From positions 186,001 to 250,000 of the forward strand of contig MU603938.1 in NCBI GenBank assembly GCA_025201845.1: a stretch of 64,000 bases of DNA, read 5' to 3'. The notes beneath the pieces are model-generated. The model did no database searches, was not told where the DNA came from, and saw only the letters and a program-made list of their open reading frames with translations. Source of the stretch: Martensiomyces pterosporus (Eukaryota > Kickxellomycota > Kickxellomycetes > Kickxellales > Kickxellaceae). Position 1 is the first letter of the stretch, and every line of letters begins with the position of its first letter. Positions 20,312 to 30,893 of this stretch are shown here, in pieces. The position numbers and the translations under genes were made by a program.

Positions 20312-21502
20312 CTATCCGCCGATCTTGATCATTGGGCGGTTAGGCAGCTGCGACAGAATGTCCAGGCCGGCATGTGCACGCTTCTTCCGCTTTACGGCAT
20401 CGCTGATCGTCTTCAAAACCTCTTCATCCGAGGCACCAGCCCTGAGCAAGTCGCGCAAGCTTACTTCGGTGTTGCCAAATAGACACACCTTCAGGTTGCC
20501 ATCCGCCATGACACGCACACGGTTGCATGAGGAGCAGAATGAGTGCGTCATGGACGTAATGAACCCAAACTGGCCCTTATATCCCTTGATCCGGTATCCC
20601 TTGGCGGTGTGGTTATCCTCCAATGGCAGTCTCTCGAGGCTGTCTCCATACGTCTTCACAAGGCGATCCAGCAATTCGCGGTACCCGACCAATTTGCTCT
20701 GCCCCCACTTGTTGCCGTCAAAGGGCATGTATTCGATAAACCTGACGTCGACACTGTCGTCATGCGTCATTTCCACAAACGCCGGCACCTCGTCCTCGTT
20801 CTGCCCGCGCATGACCACGACGTTGACCTTGACGAAATCAAACCCCAGTCTGGTGGCATCGTCAATAGCCCTCAGCACATGCTCGCACCCCTTGCGTCTC
20901 GTAAACAGCTCGAACTTGCGCGGGTCCCTGGTGTCCAGGCTGATGTTGAGCCCATCCAACCCGGCTTCATGCAGGAGGGGCAGTTTGCGACGCAAGGCGA
21001 TCCCATTCGTGGTCATTGCGATCTTCTTCAGCCCCAGAGGCCGCAGAGAGTTGAGCCCACGCACCAGCTCGACAATGTCTCTGCGTACTGTGGGCTCACC
21101 GCCCGTCAGCCGAATCTTGTCGACGCCTTGTTCGACAAATACGCGCGCAAGCCGCAGGATTTCGTCGGTGGTTAGGAGCTTGTCGTTCTCGGTCAGGTCG
21201 ATGCCTTCCTCGGGCATGCAGTATTGGCACCGTAGGTTGCACCGCTCAGTAACCGAGATGCGGAGATAGTTGTGGAACCGCCCAAATAGATCGGCGAGTG
21301 CCGGTACACTCTCCTGCTGCTGCTGCTCCGTAGGCGCCGGTGCTGCCGGTGCTGCCGGTGCCGCTGATGCCGCGCTGCTGAGGCTACGCCGTATCGCGCA
21401 CGCTGAGCGGGCCGACGTGCCTACGCAAGGTGCGGGGCACCCAAGGAGCTGCTGCGGCCGAAGGAGCTGCGCCCTGCTGCACAGTTGTTTCAACAAAAGC
21501 AT
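20312..21502 (-). CDS. GTP 3',8-cyclase MoaA (MOCS1A-type), mitochondrial
   Basis: Radical-SAM enzyme that cyclises GTP in the first step of molybdenum-cofactor synthesis. 396 residues from ATG 21502, starting with an Arg/Leu-rich presequence ([20 protein letters not shown]). Radical-SAM cluster [17 protein letters not shown], and the C-terminal cluster [19 protein letters not shown] are intact, and the protein ends in the double glycine (KIGG) needed for MOCS1A activity. In animals and many filamentous fungi this domain is fused to MoaC; here the two are separate co-directional genes. Confidence 0.96.
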   Translation of the reverse strand: MLLLKQLCSRAQLLRPQQLLGCPAPCVGTSARSACAIRRSLSSAASAAPAAPAAPAPTEQQQQESVPALADLFGRFHNYLRISVTERCNLRCQYCMPEEGIDLTENDKLLTTDEILRLARVFVEQGVDKIRLTGGEPTVRRDIVELVRGLNSLRPLGLKKIAMTTNGIALRRKLPLLHEAGLDGLNISLDTRDPRKFELFTRRKGCEHVLRAIDDATRLGFDFVKVNVVVMRGQNEDEVPAFVEMTHDDSVDVRFIEYMPFDGNKWGQSKLVGYRELLDRLVKTYGDSLERLPLEDNHTAKGYRIKGYKGQFGFITSMTHSFCSSCNRVRVMADGNLKVCLFGNTEVSLRDLLRAGASDEEVLKTISDAVKRKKRAHAGLDILSQLPNRPMIKIGG

Positions 21503-22096
21503 TCGCAAGCACTGCAAAAATAAAGGTGTATCTGGAATATAGAAGTAGAGCGCGTGGGGAACGATCAAGGATAGAGCGGGGGAAACGGAGAAAGGACAAG
21601 GAACAAGCAGAGAAGAAGAAGGATGGTTCAGAAAAAGGCAATGGCTGTGCGCCCCCACCACCAGCGGCCGCCGTGCTTTAATATACGCGGCTTTTGGCCA
21701 CTCCGCCAACCCGCACATCACGCCTGCATTAATGAGCAACCCTCTTTTGCTATCTTGGGCTCTACCGAGTGGGAATGGTTACACAGCAGAGCCCCCTTAA
21801 GCATGGGAAAGGAGTGTGTGGGCAGCCAGGCGTGTGACCTGCTTTCTGGCGAGCCTTGAGATGCATGATGGGGCGACGGGTGCACTCAGGATCATCGTCG
21901 GCTGGGTGCTTGCGGGGAATTTGCCGCCTTCCTCGTCTGGCTCTCTGTGTCTACGAGAAACACGGGCCACGCCGAGCAAACGATGCTTGCAAGCACTAAA
22001 ATATCATGCGTTTTGTGTATTGGAAAGTGCCAGAGGCAACAGAGAGAAAGAGAAGAGAAAGCGGATTTTATGCCACTGCCGTGGATTTCAAGCTGC
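21503..22096. other. Intergenic: MoaA promoter and ProRS 3' UTR
   Basis: 594 bp. It contains purine-rich stretches directly upstream of MoaA (21560-21640). No gene or RNA recognised. Confidence 0.45.
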
Positions 22097-24631
22097 TCAG
22101 TACGAGCGACCGAAGAGGGCGTAGCGCTTGGCGTTCTCGCCGCACTGGATGCACTTGGTCTCGCCGGGGACAATGGGTGGGTTCTGGGGCTGGTTGTAGG
22201 GGAGGCACAGCGACTTGGCGCCCATCGAGGGCGCCTTCTCGTCCTCGGGCTCGTCGCCCAGGGAGTCCCTCGAGCTGCGCTCCTTGATCTGGTCCTCGCA
22301 CTCCTCTCCCTCGCACCAGGGGATCATAGTAAGGCACTTGCTGTTCAGCGTAGGCACAAAGTCCTCCCACTTCAGGACAAGCTTGACGCGCTCATCAAGG
22401 GTGGCACGCGCCCTCGCGAGCATGTCGTCGTGGATGGTGGTGAGCAGCTGGGGAATGGCAGTCTCCAGGTCGCCGAGGGCAATGGGGGCCTTGGCGAAGT
22501 TGTCGCGGCGCACAGAGAGGACCGACTGCTTCTCGAGGTCCTTGGGGCCGATCTCCAGGCGGATGGGCACGCCGCGGACCTCCCAGTGGCTGTACTTGAA
22601 CCCAGGGGTGTAGTTCCACCTCAAGTCGGACTCGGCGCGGATGCCGAGCTTCTTCAGCCTCGCCTCGACGTCCAGGCAGGCATCGGCCACCTGGCGGCGG
22701 TCCTCATCGGTGTGCTTGACGGTGATGCCGCAGGGAATAATAATGACCTGGGTCTCGGCCACGCGGGGAGGCAGGACAAGGCCCTTGTCGTCGCCGTGGA
22801 CCATGACCATCACGCCGATGGTGCGGGTGGACAGGCCCCACGACGTCTGGTGGACAAAGATCTTGGGGCGGTCGGCGCCCGTAGCCTCGGGGTCCTCAAC
22901 GACGACGTTGAACATCTTCGAGAAGTTCTGGCCCAGATAATGCGAGGTGCCGCCCTGGATGCCGCGGCCAGTGGTGGGGATGAATCCCTCAACGGTGGTG
23001 GTCGCAACGCCGCCAGCAAACTTCTCCTTCTCCGACTTGACGCCCTCGATGACGGGGACGGCAAGAAGCTCCTCGTAAATGCGGCGGTACAGGGTGAGGA
23101 TATCGCGCACCTCAACCATGGCGCCCTCCTTGGTAAGGTGGGCGCAGTGGCCCTCCTGCCACAGGAACTCGCGAGTGCGCAGGAAGGGCTGGGGGTTCTT
23201 GAACTCCCAGCGCACGACGCTGCACCACTGGTTGATCTTCAGGGGCAGGTCGCGGTGGGACCGGATCCACTTGGCAAAGTAGGGGTACATGACGGTCTCC
23301 GAGGTGGGGCGGATGGCCAGGGGCTCGGCGAGATCGGTGGATCCAGCCTTGGTGACCCAGGCGACCTCGGGCGCGAAGCCCTCGATGTGCTCCTTCTCGC
23401 GCTCAAGCACACGCGAGGAAACAAACATGGGGAAGTAGCAGTTCTTCACTCCGAGGTTGCGGATGCCGGCATCGAAGAACTCCTGGATCTGCTGCCACAC
23501 AAAGTACGCCAGAGGGCGCACAATGTAGCAGCCCGACACGTCGTAGTAGTCAAGCATGTCCGAGCGAGTGAGAACCTGCTGGTACCACTTGGGGAAGTCA
23601 GCCTCCTTCGACACCTCAATGCCGAGCTTGGCCGCGCCAACAGACTCCTCAGCCTTGGCGGCCGAAGCGGCAGCAGGCTTCTTTGCCTTCTTCTCGCCGG
23701 CGGGGGCGGGGGCAGGGGCAGCGGAAGCAAGCTTGGCAAAGTCAATGCGAAGGAAGGGCTCAAACCCAGGCACCGACTCAATGAACGAGACGAGAGTCGC
23801 GGGGGTCACAAACACGGTGCGCGAGCTGTCCAGGGGGTGGAATGCGATCTTGCTGACGCCGTCAGCCAACAGAGCCTCATCGACAACAACCTTGACGTGG
23901 GGTGCGTTCTCCTCGGGGACCTGCGCCAGGGCAAAGGGCGAGACTACGGTTAGGAGATATGCAAAAGAAGCAGCGCGCAGCACTTGGTTAGCAAGAATCT
24001 CAGTGGATGGCCAAAGGCAGCTAAAGGCAGCTGCATGTTTCATGCGCACACGACCACACAGTCCCCGTATGCCGCAGGCAAACAAAAAAAAAAGGAATGC
24101 AGGCGCGCACAGTGCACCGCTGCAAAGACAGCAAGAAAACCCAACAGCAGCAGAACAAACCGCAGGCGCTCAGAAACACAAATGCATGAAAACAAGCACA
24201 CGTGCAGCGCCAACTCAGCCGTGTGAGTCACCACATAAACAAAACCACGAGCACTGCGGCTAGCATCGGCGCGAATACTAGCACACCAACACGCATAGCA
24301 TACCTGAGCCCTTCTGGGTCTGGAAGATGGAGGTGAGGACGTCGTCGTTAGCAAACCGCAGGTCCTTCAGCTTCAGCTCCTTGCCGAGCAGAGTAGCGTT
24401 GGTGGCAGTGTCGTGCTTGGCAATAACAACAACCGGGGCGATGGGTGCAGTCTTGGGCTGCTTTGGCTTGAAAATAAGCGTCTTGGTAAGCGTGTACTCG
24501 GCGGGGAGACCGCTGACGGTGGCAAGGGCATCAGCCCACTGCTCAACGGTATCGACAGGCGCGTGCTCAAAGGCAGTGTCGCTGAACCCAAGGGCGCTGA
24601 GTTTCGAAACAAGTCCGCTAATGTCCGACAT
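22097..24631 (-). CDS. Prolyl-tRNA synthetase, cytosolic, with N-terminal YbaK-like domain
   Basis: Charges tRNA-Pro. Exons 24631..24304 and 23943..22097 (intron GTATGC...TAG, 360 nt) encode 724 residues. Residues 1 to about 165 form a YbaK/prolyl-tRNA editing-like domain (KPKQPKTAPIAPVVVIAKHD; SKIAFHPLDSSRTVFVTP), followed by an Ala/Pro/Lys linker. The eukaryote/archaeal-type class II core follows: motif 2 region QPFLRTREFLWQEGHCAH, HYLGQNFSKMF and HQTSWGLSTRTIGVMVM. The C-terminal Cys-containing domain ends in the family signature LFGRSY. A TGACTCA lies 244 bp upstream of the start. Confidence 0.96.
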
Positions 24632-25203
24632 TTGCTGGTTGCTGGCTGCTGGCTGCGAATTTATATTATGTATGTGCGCAAGCAAGGATGTGGAGGCACG
24701 GGCAATGCAGATGAGACCAGAAACGAGAAAGTATATAAATCAGCAAGCGAGTGGAATGTAGAAGAGAAGCACCTGCGCTCGTGTACTGCTCAGCCCCATC
24801 GCCTGAAAAGCAGCTGCCTCCGCCGGCCACGTTTTACAGATCACAAAATTTTTTTCTGAGCAGCCTCTGCTTGCTGACTCAGTTCCCTAAGCAGACCGCC
24901 AGTTCCTCGCACACAGGAATGCTGGAGGCAGCAGAGGTCACATGCACCGTTTTCATGTTGTTATTTGTTGCCGCAGTGGCGGTGAAGCAGTTTGCCAGTG
25001 GCAAGAATGAAAACACGTCGTGCCAAGGTGGAAGCAGAAAGAGCACAAGAGTCGAAAGTAGCCATAAGAAAGCCTGGCTTTGGGTGGTTAAAAATGGTAC
25101 AAAGGAGGGGTTGGGGATTAGATGGGCTGTGTGAAGAAAGTATGCGGGGCGGGCACTTGCTTTGTTTGTAGGCTGGTGCTTAGAACCGGTGTTTGCGCTG
25201 TCA
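24632..25203. promoter_or_regulatory. ProRS promoter and Bur1 3' UTR
   Basis: 572 bp. A TATATAAA stretch lies at 24732-24739, about 100 bp upstream of the ProRS start, and a TGACTCA at 24875-24881. No gene seen. Confidence 0.45.
24875..24881. promoter_or_regulatory. Gcn4-type TGACTCA element upstream of ProRS
   Basis: Exact consensus, 244 bp upstream of the synthetase start; a TGAGTCA also sits in the ProRS intron at 24224-24230. Amino-acid-metabolism context supports function, but chance matches are expected at this length. Confidence 0.3.
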
Positions 25204-26877
25204 TCATCTCCAGCCGCCATCGGAGCCATGGTAGTTGCCGTTGCCGTTGCCGTTGCCGCTGCGTTGATAGGGATGGTACCCGCTGCGGGATGTAGGACCC
25301 CGCTGTCCGCCGCTGCCGGTGGTGCGCCTAGAGTCGCGATAGGCGCCGCCGCCATTGCTGCCATCTCGGTATGCGTCGTTGCGCGATGGCCGGCTGTAGG
25401 AGTCGTCGTGTCTGTGGTACCGGTTGCCCTCGCGGCGGCGTGGAGGCGAGTATTGATGCTGGTGCTGGTGCTGGTGCTGGTGCTGCTGCGGAGGCTGTGG
25501 CACCGGTGCATGCGGTTGCTGCTGCTGCTGGGGTGCCTGCTGATGCTGCTGGGAGCTCTTTTGTGCGCGCTGGTGCTGGTGGTGCTTACGACGGTCAAAC
25601 TCGTGCGAGTGCTCGAACTTGGGCATGTCCTCGGGACGCGCAGGGAACGGCGCTGTAAAGAAGAAATTGTGCTTCAGCGCCATCGCCGCATCTGGCCGGC
25701 GCTCAGGGTCCAGCTGCAAAAGCTGGTCCAAAAGGTCAACGGCATCATCGCCAAACCGGTGGAACTCCTCGCGCACTCGCCGCGGGTAGCGAGCAAACTC
25801 GCCGATCTGCGAGCAGTCCGGCAGGCTCTGCCACCGCGGCCACGACGTGTTCTCCGGCGACCCACACACCCGCATAATCTGCTCGATTTGATCCAGATCT
25901 GTTTTGCCCTGGAACACAGGTCTGCCCAGAAGCATCTCTGCGAAAATGCAGCCGATGCCCCACATATCGATCGCCGTGGTGTACTTGCGCTCGCCCAGCA
26001 GGAGCTCCGGCGGGCGGTACCACCTGGTAACGACGCACTTTGTCATGTCCTTCTTGTCGTCTGGGTTAAACGTACGCGCCAGCCCGAAATCGGCGATATA
26101 CAGCGTGCCCTCGTTGTTCACCAGCAGGTTGCTTGCCTTCATGTCACGGTGCATCACTTTGCTCGCATGCAGGTACGCAGTGCCCTCGAGAAGCTGTCTG
26201 AGGTAGAGCTTCATGTGCTCCACACGCAGGTGGATCTTTGGGTTCTCCAGCAGCCCCGTCAGGTCGTGCTCCATGTACGGGAAGACCATGTACACAGACG
26301 GGACATGTCCGCTGCCGCGGCTCTCGTGCTTGACCAGCATATCTGCAAGCGGCACAATGTTTGGGTGGTTCAGGGATTTCAGCAGCTTGATCTCGCGAAT
26401 GGCCGTGATAGGCAGACCCTCCTTTTCGTTGTGCATCAAAACGCGCTTCAGCGCAACAACAGCGCCCGTGGCCTTGTGGACGGCCTTGTGAACCTCGCCA
26501 AACGTACCCTCGCCTAGCTTGGTGGTAAGTTCATAGTCCTCAAAGGGCGAGCAGCCAATAAACTTTTTGCCGTCACGTCGCCGTGCTCGCGGAGGGCTTG
26601 GGCTGTTGCTGCTTATCGAGGGGCTTTCAGGGACCTGCTGAGACCCGTTGCGCAGCTGGTCAGGCCTTGGCACAGAGAGATGTGTGCGCGAGCTGGCGGA
26701 GTACCCGCGAGGCCTGCCTTCGTCTGCCGCCATGTCCAGTGCGGACGATGATGTAGCAGCAGCCCTAGCAGCCGAGTGCGCTGCCTCGTTGCCAGCAGAG
26801 TTTGCTGCCGCCGCCGCCGCTGCTGCTGCTGCTGCCGTGCTCTCTGTCGGCACGACAGGTGCGGTGTCGCTGTTCAT
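25204..26877 (-). CDS. BUR1: Cyclin-dependent kinase Bur1/Cdk9 (P-TEFb catalytic subunit)
   Basis: Phosphorylates Spt5 and RNA polymerase II C-terminal domain to promote elongation. Single exon, 557 residues. ATG 26877 is used; the longer frame starts at GTG. Residues 1-105 are poly-Ala/Ser-rich; the kinase domain runs about 115-405 with GEGTFGEV, the cyclin helix GLPITAIRE, HRDMKASN, DFGLART and T-loop CVVTRWYRPPE. NEKEGLPITAIREIKLLKSL and the post-kinase FEHSHEFDRRK match S. pombe Cdk9 closely. The tail carries a His-Gln repeat (25452-25570 region) and Arg/Gly/Asn repeats, probably disordered. Head-to-head with HEN1. Confidence 0.93.
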   Translation of the reverse strand: MNSDTAPVVPTESTAAAAAAAAAAANSAGNEAAHSAARAAATSSSALDMAADEGRPRGYSASSRTHLSVPRPDQLRNGSQQVPESPSISSNSPSPPRARRRDGKKFIGCSPFEDYELTTKLGEGTFGEVHKAVHKATGAVVALKRVLMHNEKEGLPITAIREIKLLKSLNHPNIVPLADMLVKHESRGSGHVPSVYMVFPYMEHDLTGLLENPKIHLRVEHMKLYLRQLLEGTAYLHASKVMHRDMKASNLLVNNEGTLYIADFGLARTFNPDDKKDMTKCVVTRWYRPPELLLGERKYTTAIDMWGIGCIFAEMLLGRPVFQGKTDLDQIEQIMRVCGSPENTSWPRWQSLPDCSQIGEFARYPRRVREEFHRFGDDAVDLLDQLLQLDPERRPDAAMALKHNFFFTAPFPARPEDMPKFEHSHEFDRRKHHQHQRAQKSSQQHQQAPQQQQQPHAPVPQPPQQHQHQHQHQHQYSPPRRREGNRYHRHDDSYSRPSRNDAYRDGSNGGGAYRDSRRTTGSGGQRGPTSRSGYHPYQRSGNGNGNGNYHGSDGGWR

Positions 26878-27486
26878 AGGGAGGGGCCGAATGGGAAATC
26901 CACCAAGCACGTCTTCAGCTCGGCGATTTATTTAGTCTGCTTCTCAAAAGTTCAAATCCAACTCGTTGCTTGCTATCGTGCTGTGTTGTTTCCTGCTGTT
27001 TGCAGCGAGTGAATGAAAGCGCGAGGGAGAGAATAGACAATGAAGCTGCGACCGGATTGAAAAGGAGATTCGGGCAAATCAGCACAGAGTGAGAGGCGGG
27101 CGTTTATTTTTTTCTCTCTCTCTCTCCAAATGCCAATAGTTCGCACGCAAATCCTCTTGCTGGTCTTGGCTGGCTTACGTCTCTTTCCGCTTTGGCAGAG
27201 CTTGGGTAGCAAAAGGGTCAATAAATTACAGAGCTGAAGGGTTCTGCTGGCGTAGGAATAAAGAGGGAAGGAGAATGCGAATGCGAGTAGGCAAAGGGCG
27301 TGTGGATTAGAAGAAAAAAATGGCGACACCGGGGAGGAAAAAGAAAAAAATGGAGCGCTGCTGCCCACACGAACACGCAGTGCCAAGCTATATGCGCGTT
27401 TGCGCAGCGACGTGGTTGCCCACGAGGAGTAACCTCCCTTGTCTCCACCCGCGCCCCCGCCTGTATTTTGCGCTCTTTCGGCCACC
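26878..27486. promoter_or_regulatory. Shared promoter of BUR1 and HEN1
   Basis: 609 bp between divergent starts. It includes a (TC)7 run at 27113-27126. No gene seen. Confidence 0.5.
27113..27126. repeat. (TC)7 microsatellite
   Basis: Seven TC units preceded by a T-tract, in the BUR1-HEN1 promoter. Confidence 0.9.
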
Positions 27487-28485
27487 ATGCCTCCGTACTT
27501 CTTTCCTCCCCTGTGGGAGCAGCGCCGCCGGTGTATTGCCGATAGCCTCTACGAGCACCGCACCCGCAGCGTCCTGGAAATCGGCTGTGGCGACGGCAAT
27601 ATCCTCACCTTTCTCGCCGTGCCCACAGACGACGACGAGCACCCAATAACGCGCCTCTACGGAATCGACATCGACGAGGAGTCCCTGCGAGCGGCCCGGG
27701 AGCGGCTGGAGCCGACGCCCCAGGACACCGCTGACCTGCGCGTTGACGAGCTACGGGTTGAGCTGTATCTTGGAGATGCCATCAGCAGGGCGAGTAGCAC
27801 CATCAGCGCTGATGCGATTGTCTGCTCCGAAGTCATCGAGCACATCTACGAAGAGCGCGTGCCCCAGCTGACACGCACTGTTTTCGCTGGATACCGCCCT
27901 CGCCTGGCTGTTTTCACCACGCCCAATGCCGAGTTTAACATCAATTTTCCGAATCTGCGCTACGGCACACCCGACTCCCAGCTCCGCGATGCAGACCACA
28001 AGTTTGAGTGGACGCGTGCCGAGTTCTCTGCTTGGGCAAGCGAGTGTGCCCGCACATACGGGTACGATGTGCAGCTTCGAGGCATTGGGCTGCGGATGCG
28101 GGGTGCGAACGAGAGCTTTGTCGAGTGCGGCGGGTGTACCCAGATGGCCGTGTTTGTACGAAAAGAGACTAGCGACACAGCCTCTCACGCAACCGCCAAA
28201 GAGGAAGATGGCAGTGGGCTCGCGCAGTTTGCCTCTATCGAGTATCCGACATACTCAAATCCGCCGCTTAGCACGGGCCCGCTGCTGGAACTGGTGCTTC
28301 AAATGGCCGCGGTGGTTGCTGATGCCGAGAGCAGATTCACGCTTGACGCGCTCTGGGCGCTGCTTGAGGTCAGACAGCAGTTCAAGCGCCGCCGACTGCT
28401 TTCGTCCTGGCTCAGTGCGTGCAAGCAGATTAGCCCAGTGGCAGCTGGTGGCCAGCCAGCGCTCTACGAGATCAAGCGGCCATGA
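27487..28485 (+). CDS. HEN1: HEN1-type small RNA 2'-O-methyltransferase
   Basis: Methylates the 3'-terminal 2'-OH of small RNAs, protecting them from decay and tailing. Single exon, 332 residues, with a strong initiation context (GCCACCATGC). N-terminal FFPPLWEQRRR is the HEN1 entry motif; VLEIGCGDGN binds SAM. The metal ligands unique to Hen1 are all present: E115, E118, H119 (SEVIEHI) and H171 (DADHKFEWTRAEF). TTPNAEFN is also conserved. No N-terminal RNA-binding domains as in plants; the architecture is the short animal/fungal type. Suggests that stabilised small RNAs, and hence an RNAi pathway, exist in this fungus. Confidence 0.93.
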   Translation: MPPYFFPPLWEQRRRCIADSLYEHRTRSVLEIGCGDGNILTFLAVPTDDDEHPITRLYGIDIDEESLRAARERLEPTPQDTADLRVDELRVELYLGDAISRASSTISADAIVCSEVIEHIYEERVPQLTRTVFAGYRPRLAVFTTPNAEFNINFPNLRYGTPDSQLRDADHKFEWTRAEFSAWASECARTYGYDVQLRGIGLRMRGANESFVECGGCTQMAVFVRKETSDTASHATAKEEDGSGLAQFASIEYPTYSNPPLSTGPLLELVLQMAAVVADAESRFTLDALWALLEVRQQFKRRRLLSSWLSACKQISPVAAGGQPALYEIKRP

Positions 28486-29077
28486 CCTCGTTGCATCTGA
28501 AAGGCACAATACACTCAGGAGGGCTGTGCGTGTGCGCGCATGCACCACCTCGTTTCTGCCAGGCCTAATGCCCAGAGGATGTGTATGGGCCACATGACAA
28601 AGCGCTCTGGAAACGCACGCACATTCATTGAGCCTGTCGTGCTCCCACTACACAGAAATGAAGCCGAGTTTTGCCTTGTTGTTGTCCGCTGTTGTTGGCA
28701 CTGGGCACGTGTTTTGCACACTGGCCGCCCACCCCACCTCATCCCCCGCGTCTGCTGTGCCCTTGCGCTGGCCCTTTTGCCAGCTGCTACGTAATGGCCG
28801 GGGAAACACCAGGCACACTGCGCGCGCCCGCTCCTACTTCTTTTCTGCACTGGCATGTTAGCGGCTTTAATACTTCTTTTTCTCTTTGCACCCTCAATTC
28901 ACACCGCACGCTTCTTTCTTTCCTACCCCCTGTGCTCTCTCACAAGCCCTCGCTGCAAATCCTCTCCTGAAAATTCGCAGTTACCCGCAATCCAGCTGGC
29001 TTAGCTCGCCCTCCGAATAGCAAGCAAGGCAAACCGACAGCACCTGCCGCTCCAAATTGCACAGCTCTGGTCGCAAG
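28486..29077. promoter_or_regulatory. Intergenic: HEN1 3' UTR and PROPPIN promoter
   Basis: 592 bp, becoming strongly pyrimidine-rich from about 28870 to 28960 just before the PROPPIN start. No gene seen. Confidence 0.45.
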
Positions 29078-30676
29078 ATGAATGTCAGTGCTCGAATCGA
29101 CAGCGACCTGCTGTTCATAAACTTTAACCAGGACTTCAGGCAAGTACTTGCAGCCATGGACGCATGCTTTCTGCTATTCGTGCTGCGTTGACGCAGCAGC
29201 AGAGCATAAAAGCTTGGAAATGCGGTGTGTGCTCGGAAAACTGGCGCCAAGAAGAACGCACAGACGCAGCACACTAATCAACATACACCACATCGGACTG
29301 TGCACTGCTCCCTCCCCTTTACTGCATGCTTTCTTGTAAGTAGCTGCCTATCGGTCGGCACAAAGAACGGCTACAAGATATACAACTGCGAGCCATTCGG
29401 CAAGTGCTATGCGCGGTCTGAGGGAGGCATTGGCATCGTCGAGATGCTCTTCTGTACATCACTTGTGGCCCTGGTTGGATCGGGCGACCAGCCAGCGCTC
29501 TCTCCGCGGCGGCTGCAGATAATCAACACAAAGCGACAGTCCATCATCTGCGAGCTCACGTTCCCGACCACCATTCTGGCGGTGAAGCTCAACCGAAGAC
29601 GACTTATCGCCGTGCTGGAGGAGCAGATATACGTCTACGACATAAGCAACATGAAGCTCCTGCACACGATTGAGACACCGCCAAACCCCACCGCCATATG
29701 CGCCATGTCGCCCAGCAGTGAAAACTGCTTTATCGCCTACCCGACCCCCGCATCAATCAGCGCGCCGCCCACCAGACCGGGCGCTTTGCCGGAGATTCCC
29801 TCGACGACAGACGTGATGGTGTTCGATGCGAACGCGTGCGAGGCAATTAACATCATCCAGGCACATAAGAGCCCCATTTCCTTCTTGACTATGAACAGGG
29901 AGGGCACCATGCTGGCCACAGCCAGCGATAAGGGCACGGTTATTCGCGTCTTTGGGATTCCGGGCGCGCAGAAGATCGCGCAGTTTAGGAGGGGCTCGTA
30001 TCCGGCCAAGATACACTCGATCACATTCAACGCCACGTCAACGCTGCTCTTGGTCACCTCTGACACAGACACTATCCACATTTTCCGCATCGCCGACGGA
30101 CGCAACAAGAAGGCTGGGAAAAAGGGCGCCTCAGCAGCGTCGCCCGGCGCCTTGCACACGTCGGATTCGTTTGCTAGCTCTGTTGCCTCATCTGCCGACA
30201 CCGATGGTGCTCCATATGACTCCACGTCCAACGCTGGCAATGGCACCTCGGGTGGCGGCCGATACTACGGAAACAGCGAAGGACAGAGGGACCCTGAGCC
30301 AACATCGAGAAATGCAAGTGGTCGCGGCTCGTCTAATGGGTCGCGTGGGCAGGCGCCATTTGAGGGCATGCTGAGGAAGGCATCGTGGAAGGGCCTGGTG
30401 AACAGCAAGCTGGTCGGCAAGGCGGCGCAGCTGATGCCCGACATGATCTCGGAGATGTGGGAGCCGTCCAGAGACTTTGCGTTTCTCAAGCTGCCAAAGG
30501 CGAACATTCAGAGCATCGCCGCAATGTCGAGCTCCACCCCGCAGATCATGGTTGTGACTTCTGATGGGTACTTCTACCAGTACAGCATCGATCTGGATAA
30601 AGGCGGTGAGTGCGTCTTGCTCAAGCAGGACTGCCTGCTCGACAGCGCCGAGGAGCTGGGCGCGTATGCCAGCTGA
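29078..30676 (+). CDS. ATG18: Atg18/WIPI-family PROPPIN (autophagy)
   Basis: Seven-bladed WD40 protein that binds PI3P/PI(3,5)P2 at autophagic and vacuolar membranes. Exons 29078..29139 and 29344..30676, 464 residues. The junction rebuilds NFNQDFSCLSVGTKNGYKIY, which fits Atg18 exactly, so the intron uses a GC donor (CAG|GCAAGT) with a TAG acceptor. The phosphoinositide motif FRRG is present (QFRRGSYPA), followed by IHSITFN. A Ser/Gly-rich insertion lies between blades 6 and 7 (about 30110-30360), as in Atg18. Atg18 itself or a close Hsv paralogue; I prefer Atg18. Confidence 0.9.
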
Positions 30677-30893
30677 TCCACAGCATCGCTCTCTTCGAAG
30701 CTGAAACGTGCTTGCTGTTCTTGCTTTTGCTTTTGTTTTTCTTCTTCTCTGTTTACCTGATTCCACATTTTGTTTTAGTAGCTCAACAAGCACCCCCCCT
30801 CTTCTCACACATGTAAGAAAAGAAATCGGACACACATTAATAGCCAGAAAGACAAATTCTACAGTATGTGAAGATGCAGAATACTGTTTTTCT

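Noticed and set aside
21947..23953. 668-codon open frame on the plus strand
   Set aside because: It lies exactly antisense to the prolyl-tRNA synthetase exon, is Gly/Leu/Asp-rich without domains, and is explained by codon bias of the real gene.
25162..26517. 451-codon plus-strand frame
   Set aside because: Antisense shadow of the Bur1/Cdk9 gene, including its His-Gln repeat; no domain.
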